DNA of 29,240 nt from CAMPJM01 sp964440915. Its GTDB lineage: Bacteria; Bacteroidota; Bacteroidia; Cytophagales; Cyclobacteriaceae. Of this stretch, positions 23,046-29,240 are shown in pieces. The position numbers were made by a program, and so were the translations under genes. Location of the stretch: the NCBI GenBank assembly GCA_964440915.1, contig CAYTTV010000043.1, forward strand, positions 1 through 29,240, in the 5' to 3' direction. Below the pieces are notes generated by a model. That model searched no databases. It saw nothing but the letters and a program-made list of their open reading frames with translations, and was not told the origin of the DNA. Positions within the stretch are counted from its first letter, which is position 1; each line of letters starts with the position of its first letter.

Positions 23046-24548
23046 TCAACCAGTTTTATATTTAATATTCTTTTTTTCCAAAAGGAACACCACTCCTAAA
23101 AATGCCAACACTGCCACAAAATGAAAAGAAACAGACAATGATAGGTCATCGATCTTTATGGCCATAACCAGGTAAGTAAGCACAACAGTACCTATAATAT
23201 AGGCCAGGCTTCGCATGGCCCCGTATGGAATTGGATAATGCTTTTGACCTAAATAAAATGAGAAAGCCGACATGGAAACATAACATATAAGTGTAACCAG
23301 CGCGCTGCCTTCATAGCCCATAATAGGAATGAGGATAATATTTAGCACAATGGTGATTACAGCACCAAAAATACTAATCCAACTCCCATAATAGGTCCTA
23401 TCGCTTAGTTTGAACCAAATAGACAAATTGTAATAAATGCCTAAGAAAAGATTGGCCAAGAGTAATATGGGCACAATATTCAGTGCCTGCCAATATTCGC
23501 TAGACTGCAAAAAGACCAAGCTGATGATATCGAGATTGATGCTTATGGCAAAAAGTGTAATACATCCTGCTATTACAAACCAATGCATAACCTTAGCAAA
23601 TAATGCTGGTGAGTTTTTTTCCTTTGCAGAAGAAAAAAAGAATGGCTCTGAAGCAAACCTAAAAGCCTGTATGCCCAATGTCATGAAGACAGAAAGCTTA
23701 TAACACGCCCCGAAAATACCGATAACTTCTTGATTGGTAAGCCCTTCATAAAACCCCTCAGGCAAGTAGTACTTAATCATAGGTCGGGAAAGCATTTCAT
23801 TGGTAACCCCAGCCAGCCCCATAAACATGAGCGGGTAGGCATATATCAACATTGGTTTCAAAGCTTTCATATCAAGTGAAAACCGCACTTCAGAAAGTGG
23901 CCTCCACAATATGACCAATAGGGATGCGCTGGCAATTAAGTTGGAAATGAATATATAATCTATGGCATTTGCTGGATCATAGATAAGCGCTATGTATGGC
24001 CATAAAGATGGAAGCACATCGCCATCGGCTACCTTTTGGCAGAAAACGATAAAAAAGAGGTTGAGCCCAACATTGATTCCAATATTAATCAGTTTGGCAG
24101 AGGCAAATCGCAAGGCCTGCTTTTGCAACCTCAGTCTAGCAAAAGGGATTGCTACGATTGCATCCAATGCTAAGATAGCCGCAAATATATATATGTAACG
24201 CTCCTTGCCAGGATACTGCATCCACTCTACCAAAGGTGTGGCCATGCTGGCAAGAAATATGGAAAGGAGTATGCTCGAGAGCAATATTAAAGTGAAAGAG
24301 TTGTCATATATCTTCTTTTCATCCGCCGCCTCTCTCGTAGCAAAGCGAAAGAAAGCTGTCTCCATGCCATAGGTATAGACAATAATAAAAAAAGCCACGT
24401 AGACATACAGCTCCGTGACTACTCCATACTCTTCGGCACTAAAATATGCGGTATATAAAGGAACAAGAAGATAGCTGATGAACCTGCCTACAATGCTACT
24501 GACACCGTACAAAGCCGTCTCGCCTGCGAGTTTTTTAAGAGTACTCAT
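23046..24548 (-). CDS. Polysaccharide flippase (Wzx-like, MOP superfamily)
   Basis: A 500-residue integral membrane protein with about 12-14 hydrophobic helices and short loops. The N-terminus (LAGETALYGVSSIVGRFISY, residues 6-25) and the following LLVPLYTAYFSAEEYGVV pattern are typical of the polysaccharide biosynthesis/O-antigen flippase family, which moves undecaprenyl-linked sugar units across the inner membrane; MurJ-like lipid II flippases belong to the same superfamily. No glycosyltransferase cluster surrounds it, so its substrate is open: the link to dut and the nucleotidyltransferase suggests a fixed core-genome role more than a variable O-antigen locus. ATG start at 24546-24548, 17 bases after the crotonase gene. 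Confidence 0.88.
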   Translation of the reverse strand: MSTLKKLAGETALYGVSSIVGRFISYLLVPLYTAYFSAEEYGVVTELYVYVAFFIIVYTYGMETAFFRFATREAADEKKIYDNSFTLILLSSILLSIFLASMATPLVEWMQYPGKERYIYIFAAILALDAIVAIPFARLRLQKQALRFASAKLINIGINVGLNLFFIVFCQKVADGDVLPSLWPYIALIYDPANAIDYIFISNLIASASLLVILWRPLSEVRFSLDMKALKPMLIYAYPLMFMGLAGVTNEMLSRPMIKYYLPEGFYEGLTNQEVIGIFGACYKLSVFMTLGIQAFRFASEPFFFSSAKEKNSPALFAKVMHWFVIAGCITLFAISINLDIISLVFLQSSEYWQALNIVPILLLANLFLGIYYNLSIWFKLSDRTYYGSWISIFGAVITIVLNIILIPIMGYEGSALVTLICYVSMSAFSFYLGQKHYPIPYGAMRSLAYIIGTVVLTYLVMAIKIDDLSLSVSFHFVAVLAFLGVVFLLEKKNIKYKTG

Positions 24549-24565
24549 GCATTGATATTTTGGGA

Positions 24566-25351
24566 TTATTCTCCCTTAAACTCCGGCTTCCTTTTTTCCA
24601 AAAAGGCGGTTGTTCCTTCTATAAAGTCTTCAGACTTGCAACAGCTTGAAAAACTGTTGGCTTCTGTCTGGTAGCCATTTTCATCATGTGTATAACAGGC
24701 ATTTACACATGTTATCACCATCCCTACAGCCAACGGAGCTTGTGTTATTATTTTCTCCAATATTGCTTCGCACTTTTCTATAAGTTCACTCTGTGTATCG
24801 ACCACATGGTTTACCAATCCGAGCTTTTTAGCTTTCTGGGCAGAAACCATGTCTCCGGTCATCATCAGTTCCAAGGCCCTTCCTTTTCCAATCAACTGGG
24901 TCAACCGCTGGGTTCCACCGTACCCGGGTATTATGCCAAGGGTCACTTCCGGCTGACCGAATTTTGCACCTTTTACGGCTACTCGTATATGACAGGCCAT
25001 GGCCAATTCGCAGCCCCCTCCTAACGCATATCCATTTACAGCCGCTATTACAGGCTTATGGCAGTTTTCGATGAGGGCAAAAACTTCTTGTCCATTTTCG
25101 GAAAACTTCCTGCCATTCACCTCGTTCAATGCTGCTATTTCATTGATATCAGCCCCTGCAACAAAAGCCTTCTCCCCCTGCCCTGTAACAATTACTCCTT
25201 TTATTTCTTTATCGTCATAAACTTTTTGGAAGGCCGTTCGCAACTCTTCTACCGTATCCAAATTCAACGCATTCATTTTCTCTACCCGGTCAATTGTAAT
25301 GGTCAGTATACCATTATTGACTTCTAGGCTAATGTTGTTAAATTCTGCCAT
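24566..25351 (-). CDS. Enoyl-CoA hydratase/crotonase family protein
   Basis: A 261-residue crotonase-fold enzyme, expected to hydrate trans-2-enoyl-CoA to 3-hydroxyacyl-CoA. The oxyanion-hole segments are present: AFVAGADINEI (62-72) and the NGYALGGGCELAMACH block (106-121). Both catalytic glutamates of enoyl-CoA hydratases are there, E115 (GGCEL) and E135 (QPEVTLG), followed by IPGYGGTQRL and the C-terminal FLEKRKPEFKG. It has eight cysteines (97, 114, 120, 194, 215, 219, 237, 238), more than usual for the family. The exact substrate (fatty acid, butanoyl pathway, amino acid breakdown) cannot be fixed. It is the first gene behind a clear promoter and is followed 17 bases later by the flippase gene. 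Confidence 0.93.
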   Translation of the reverse strand: MAEFNNISLEVNNGILTITIDRVEKMNALNLDTVEELRTAFQKVYDDKEIKGVIVTGQGEKAFVAGADINEIAALNEVNGRKFSENGQEVFALIENCHKPVIAAVNGYALGGGCELAMACHIRVAVKGAKFGQPEVTLGIIPGYGGTQRLTQLIGKGRALELMMTGDMVSAQKAKKLGLVNHVVDTQSELIEKCEAILEKIITQAPLAVGMVITCVNACYTHDENGYQTEANSFSSCCKSEDFIEGTTAFLEKRKPEFKGE

Positions 25352-25375
25352 TATTATTTATTCAGATATTTCAGT

Positions 25376-25406
25376 CAAATATAACATGTGCTGTAGTAAA
25401 CACAAA
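25376..25406 (-). promoter_or_regulatory. Bacteroidota-type promoter for the crotonase-flippase-dut genes
   Basis: On the - strand TTTG (25406-25403) and TATATTTG (25383-25376) are spaced by 19 bases, an exact fit to the Bacteroidota -33/-7 consensus. The -7 box ends 24 bases before the ATG of the enoyl-CoA hydratase. The next genes follow at 17, 33 and 101 bases, so this promoter may serve all four. Confidence 0.7.
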
Positions 25407-25475
25407 AACTAAGCGGTTATAATTCCAAGTTGGTCGCTATCCGTTAATTACCATCTGCTCTCAAGATTGTTTAGG

Positions 25476-25541
25476 AACTTTATGGTTGTTCAAAAAGCTA
25501 TGCCCAACAGGCCAGTTTCCACCTTTATCAACCATAAAGTT
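25476..25541. repeat. 13-bp perfect inverted repeat with 40-base loop
   Basis: AACTTTATGGTTG (25476-25488) and CAACCATAAAGTT (25529-25541) are exact inverted copies separated by 40 bases. The pair lies between the GH97 stop (25577) and the crotonase promoter. No T run follows the stem on the - strand, so it is not a normal intrinsic terminator. A repeat this long in a 225-base gap is unlikely by chance. Confidence 0.65.
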
Positions 25542-25576
25542 AAGCATTTAAACACACAACCTCTGCAACCAATATT

Positions 25577-27559
25577 TTATTCGACAGGATAAATCTTTGC
25601 GGCCCATCCTCCACCAGGAGCCATTTTAATTTTTACTTCTTTATCTGCAGTAAGGCTAATGATTTCTTTTTTATAGTCAGTCGCTTCTCTATCAGCATTT
25701 ATGCCGTCTTCGAATACCAATGCTTCATAATTACCCTGAGGCAAAAACGACAAGTCCAATGTAATTTCCCGACCATCCCAATTGGTAATGGCCCCTACAT
25801 ACCACGTGTCACCTTTTCTTCTCGCTATAGCAGCATATTCTGAAACCTTGCCTGCCAATGCCACTGTTTCATCAAATACAGTAGGCACTGATGCGATGAA
25901 AGCCGTACTTTCTTTTTCCTTCATGTAATTGGTAGGATTATCTGCCAGCATATTGAAGGGTGCCTCATACAATATATACAAGGCCAACTGGTGCGATCGC
26001 GTGCCTTGGCTCATGGGTGCTGAATGCACTGCTCTAAAGTTAGCTTTATTGGCATTTTTCATGGCTCCAGGGGTATAATCCATTGGACCTGCCAGCATGC
26101 GGATGAAAGGGATAGTCGCATTATACAAGGGAAAGTCAGGATTGGCCCACTTGGCGTTCTCAAGGCCCATCACCCCTTCAAAATTCACAACGTTGGGATA
26201 GGTTCTTTGCAGGCCTGTCGGCTTATAAGAACCATGAAAATTGAGCATTAGCTTATATTTCGCAGCTTTTTCGGAAAGGCGGTAGTAAAAATCCACCATT
26301 TTTTGGTCATCGCGATTCATGAAATCGACCTTAAATCCCTTTACGCCCATTCCGGCATAAGTCGATAAAGCCTCATCCATATTTCGATCAAGGGGTAGCC
26401 AGCCTCCCCAAAGCCAAACCCCTACGCCCTTTTGTTTAGCATAATGTATAATCTCCTCAAGGTCTATATCGGGTACGATTTTCATAATGTCCTCACTTTC
26501 AGCCCAACCTTCATCTAATAGAATGTTTTCTATGCCATGAGCAGCCGCAAAGTCGGTATAATATTTATAGGTTGCTGTATTGATGCCTGCCCGAAAGTCT
26601 ACGCCTGATATGTTCCAGTCATTCCACCAGTCCCAAGCTACTTTTCCAGGAGCAATCCAAGAAATGTCCTTAATTCTAGAAGGAGCGGCCAATTTGTAAA
26701 CCATATCATTATTGAGCAGATCCTTATCGTCATCACTTACAATTATTGTTCTCCATGGAAAAGTGCGCGTCCCTCGGGTCTTTGCCATATAGCCTGCGCG
26801 CTTCATTACATAGGACTGTAGATTGTTGTGCCCACCTTGCTGCTCCTCCAATGGAAATCTCGCAAAATCACCTTCCAGCGAAAATGCTTGTTCACCAGCC
26901 TTTAGGAACATTCCTGGGTAGCTTTCCAGATCTGACTCGGTAATAGCCGCTTTGATGCCGTTGGGAAGCTCTACCAAAACGGGCGCAAAAGCAACCGTAT
27001 CTTTTTTAACCTCAGAAAGTAAAATATATTGATAGCTGTTTTCAAAGGAGATTTGATATACGTCCTGTACGGGATCGTTGGCATAAGGAATATATATCCT
27101 ATAATCTTCTGGGAAGTTAAAATTTGCTTGTTCATGTTCTACTGTAATATCTCCTCTTTCCTCCGAAAAAAATCGATAAGCCGCACCATCGTCATATGCT
27201 CTAAAATGTAGTCCATAACCACCCTTGAAATTTAAGGTCAACTGCTCATAACGATCTTCTATAATGTCTTTTTTATAATTAATGGCGTCGATTTTTCTGT
27301 CAATCTTCTCAGATTTTGAAGAGCGGAGTTTAGGGTTTTCTCCCCATATATTATCCTGCAAGTGCATGGCTATGGAAGATGGCGTAATAACGGGTTGATC
27401 ATTATAATTTACTGACCATTTGATGTCTTTCTCAACATGCACAGATATTTTCAATTTCCCATTCGGAGAAGTTAGTTGATAACCACTGCTTTGTTGGGCG
27501 GATAAAGTCGAAACACTTAAAACTAACCAAATGAGCAATAAACAACCTTTATTCTGCAT
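25577..27559 (-). CDS. Glycoside hydrolase family 97 (retaining, alpha-galactosidase-like)
   Basis: A 660-residue secreted enzyme with signal peptide 1-21 (LSAQ). The N-terminal beta-sandwich (about 25-290) begins with the family pattern YQLTSPNGKL and ends near FPWRTIIVSDDD; the catalytic (beta/alpha)8 barrel follows with WDWWNDWNISGVDF (309-322), ILLDEGWAE and VWLWGGW (381-387); a C-terminal sandwich closes the protein. D412 in KVDFMNRDDQ fits the nucleophile of retaining GH97 alpha-galactosidases, and E467 lies 55 residues later, as I recall for the acid/base of the characterised Bacteroides enzyme; inverting SusB-type alpha-glucosidases lack that Asp. The enzyme probably releases alpha-linked galactose or a similar sugar. 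No susC/susD pair or regulator is adjacent, so it is not in a visible utilisation locus. ATG start at 27557-27559. Confidence 0.9.
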   Translation of the reverse strand: MQNKGCLLLIWLVLSVSTLSAQQSSGYQLTSPNGKLKISVHVEKDIKWSVNYNDQPVITPSSIAMHLQDNIWGENPKLRSSKSEKIDRKIDAINYKKDIIEDRYEQLTLNFKGGYGLHFRAYDDGAAYRFFSEERGDITVEHEQANFNFPEDYRIYIPYANDPVQDVYQISFENSYQYILLSEVKKDTVAFAPVLVELPNGIKAAITESDLESYPGMFLKAGEQAFSLEGDFARFPLEEQQGGHNNLQSYVMKRAGYMAKTRGTRTFPWRTIIVSDDDKDLLNNDMVYKLAAPSRIKDISWIAPGKVAWDWWNDWNISGVDFRAGINTATYKYYTDFAAAHGIENILLDEGWAESEDIMKIVPDIDLEEIIHYAKQKGVGVWLWGGWLPLDRNMDEALSTYAGMGVKGFKVDFMNRDDQKMVDFYYRLSEKAAKYKLMLNFHGSYKPTGLQRTYPNVVNFEGVMGLENAKWANPDFPLYNATIPFIRMLAGPMDYTPGAMKNANKANFRAVHSAPMSQGTRSHQLALYILYEAPFNMLADNPTNYMKEKESTAFIASVPTVFDETVALAGKVSEYAAIARRKGDTWYVGAITNWDGREITLDLSFLPQGNYEALVFEDGINADREATDYKKEIISLTADKEVKIKMAPGGGWAAKIYPVE

Positions 27560-27732
27560 ATTAGAGATTTTTGTATAGGTGAAAACATGTATAGGACTTC
27601 GTTATAAGCCATGCGATGAGGCTGTTTAGTTCCTTGATTCTAGGTGATTCATCGAAACGTTAAAGGTTGAAACTAATAAAAAAAATCAAGGAGGAAAAAC
27701 ATTGCCCCTCAACTACTGCTGCACCTTTATAT

Positions 27733-29240
27733 TTATTTTTCGGCAAGCATTTTTTTAATCTCTAGCATTTCATCCCTCAATCTTGCCGCTTCTATAAAAT
27801 CCAAATCCTTTGCTGCCTTTTCCATCGCCTTTTGGGTTTGTAATTGCAACTTACTCAATTGATCCTTTGTCATATAAGCGACCACAGGATCTGCCGCCAC
27901 TGTTTGTTCATCATTCTCAACATAATATGACCTGGAGGACTTCTTCGAATCGGCAACCTTTGTTTGCCCCAAGATACTTTCTTTTGATTTTAAGACAGTT
28001 GTAGGGGTTATATTATGCTTTAAGTTATAGGCCATCTGAATACTTCTACGCCTGTTTGTTTCATCTATGGCAACTTGCATGGATCCTGTCATACGATCTG
28101 CGTACATGATGACTTGGCCTTCCTCATTTCTGGCTGCCCGACCAATGGTCTGCACAAGTGAGCGTTCGTTACGCAAAAACCCTTCTTTATCGGCATCTAA
28201 GATCGCCACCAAGGAAACCTCGGGCAAATCCAGCCCTTCTCGAAGTAGATTTACGCCCACTAAAACATCAAATACACCCAACCGCAATTCTCTTAATATC
28301 TCTACCCGATCGAGCGTCTTCACTTCTGAATGTATATAACGGCATTTTATGTCGGCGCGCTCCAGAAACCTGGTAAGCTCTTCGGCCATTCTTTTGGTGA
28401 GGGTGGTGACCAGCACACGTTGATCCAGTTGCACCCGCTTATCAATCTCCTCCATAAGATCATCGATTTGATTGAGGCTAGGTCTAACAGATATTTTCGG
28501 GTCTAAAAGCCCTGTAGGCCTAATAATCTGCTCCACAACCACGCCTTCAGTTCGGCGAAGCTCATAGTCGGCGGGCGTGGCACTTACAAAAATCACTTGG
28601 TGAAGCAACGACTCAAACTCGTTGAAGGTCAAGGGCCGGTTGTCTAAAGCTGAGGGCAGTCGAAAGCCATAATCGACCAAGTTTACCTTACGGGAGCGAT
28701 CGCCTCCCCACATTGCCCTCACTTGGGGTATGGTCACGTGACTCTCGTCGATCACCATCAAAAAATCGTCAGGAAAGTAATCCAACAAGCAGAAAGGGCG
28801 AGCACCTGGCTTTCTCCTATCAAAGTAACGGGAATAGTTCTCCACGCCAGAACAATATCCTAGCTCACGGATCATTTCCAGATCAAATTCCGTCCTTTCT
28901 TTTATTCTTTTCGCCTCCAAATAGCGCTTTTCACTCTCAAATAAATGTATCTGTTCTACCAGGTCATTCTGAATTTCATATATGGCCTGCTGCAAAACAT
29001 CCTTACCCGTCACAAAAAGATTGGCAGGAAAAATTGTAATGATCTTATCTTCTGCTATCTTCTTGCCACTCGCTGGATCTATCCTATGTATAGCCTCGAT
29101 TTCATCTCCAAAAAAATATATTCTATAAGCGAAGTCTGCATAAGCTACAAATATGTCTACCGTATCGCCCTTCACACGGAAATTCCCATGTTTAAATTCA
29201 GCTTCGGTTCTGCTATACAAAATGTCTACCAAAGCAAAAA
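27733..29240 (-). CDS. uvrB: Excinuclease ABC subunit UvrB, C-terminal part
   Basis: About 502 residues of UvrB, the damage-verifying helicase-like subunit of nucleotide excision repair. The frame is open to the right edge (it reads FALVDILYSRTEAEF there), so roughly the first 170 residues, including Walker A and the beta-hairpin, lie outside. Seen here: the YSRTEAEFKHGNFRVKGDTV region, the UvrA/UvrC-interacting middle, the Walker B-type DESH box (MVIDESHVTIPQVR), the helicase C-terminal motifs (GLDLPEVSLVAILDADKEGF and QTIGRAARN) and the C-terminal UVR domain (DLDFIEAARLRDEMLEIKKM) that contacts UvrC. The gene stands alone; 173 bases separate it from the GH97 gene. Confidence 0.98.
   Translation of the reverse strand, partial: FALVDILYSRTEAEFKHGNFRVKGDTVDIFVAYADFAYRIYFFGDEIEAIHRIDPASGKKIAEDKIITIFPANLFVTGKDVLQQAIYEIQNDLVEQIHLFESEKRYLEAKRIKERTEFDLEMIRELGYCSGVENYSRYFDRRKPGARPFCLLDYFPDDFLMVIDESHVTIPQVRAMWGGDRSRKVNLVDYGFRLPSALDNRPLTFNEFESLLHQVIFVSATPADYELRRTEGVVVEQIIRPTGLLDPKISVRPSLNQIDDLMEEIDKRVQLDQRVLVTTLTKRMAEELTRFLERADIKCRYIHSEVKTLDRVEILRELRLGVFDVLVGVNLLREGLDLPEVSLVAILDADKEGFLRNERSLVQTIGRAARNEEGQVIMYADRMTGSMQVAIDETNRRRSIQMAYNLKHNITPTTVLKSKESILGQTKVADSKKSSRSYYVENDEQTVAADPVVAYMTKDQLSKLQLQTQKAMEKAAKDLDFIEAARLRDEMLEIKKMLAEK

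Noticed and set aside
23046..24548. Start of an O-antigen or capsule gene cluster
   Set aside because: No glycosyltransferases or polymerase lie next to the flippase; neighbours are dut, a crotonase and a nucleotidyltransferase.
27631..27692. 9-bp inverted repeat TCCTTGATT/AATCAAGGA between uvrB and the GH97 gene
   Set aside because: A 44-base loop and 9-bp arms in a 173-base gap could arise by chance at a few percent; not strong enough to call.
1..29240. CRISPR array, prophage, insertion sequence or defence island
   Set aside because: No regularly spaced repeats, transposase, integrase, phage or nuclease genes were seen; nearly all of the sequence is accounted for by conserved genes.

Overview
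The window reads as a chromosomal segment of a Bacteroidota bacterium, most likely of the Cytophagia type. The evidence is a full-length SprA (type IX secretion translocon), several families I know mainly from Bacteroidota (DUF4292, DUF4837, a GH97 glycosidase, a malic enzyme fused to a phosphotransacetylase-like domain), promoters of the Bacteroidota form (TTTG, 17-19 bases, TAnnTTTG), and few strong Shine-Dalgarno sequences. I cannot name a genus. There are 20 protein genes: one partial gene on the + strand at the left edge and 19 on the - strand, the last (uvrB) cut by the right edge. No gap between genes exceeds about 285 bases. I see no tRNA, rRNA, insertion sequence, prophage or CRISPR array.

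Left part (1-12635, read right to left on the - strand): maeB, ruvA and sprA are packed like an operon (4-base overlap, then a 17-base gap). They are followed by gcvH and a VanZ-like gene behind a good promoter, then tonB with its own candidate -7 box. The tonB end converges on a + strand gene for a bacterial eRF1/Pelota-like (baeRF) protein, and hairpins between the two can serve as terminators.

Middle part (12918-21246): cell-envelope genes. A large TPR protein, a DUF4292 lipoprotein and an EnvC-like protein overlap one another (11 and 14 bases) and must be translated in a coupled way. The EnvC-like LytM domain has lost its zinc-site histidines, so it should be an activator and not a peptidase. 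After a 252-base gap come tatA, gatA and a LysM lytic transglycosylase (mltD-like), then a DUF4837 lipoprotein gene behind a hairpin.

Right part (21472-29240): a crotonase gene with a clear promoter leads into a polysaccharide flippase, dUTPase and a sugar-nucleotide transferase with a beta-helix tail. Then come a lone secreted GH97 glycosidase and uvrB. Perfect inverted repeats of 11-13 bases sit in three of the gaps and are not explained by the genes.

I found no clearly new multi-gene system. The best candidates for undescribed biology are the overlapping TPR/DUF4292/EnvC-like module, the DUF4837 lipoprotein, the partial baeRF protein (possible ribosome hibernation or rescue factor) and the long-loop inverted repeats.
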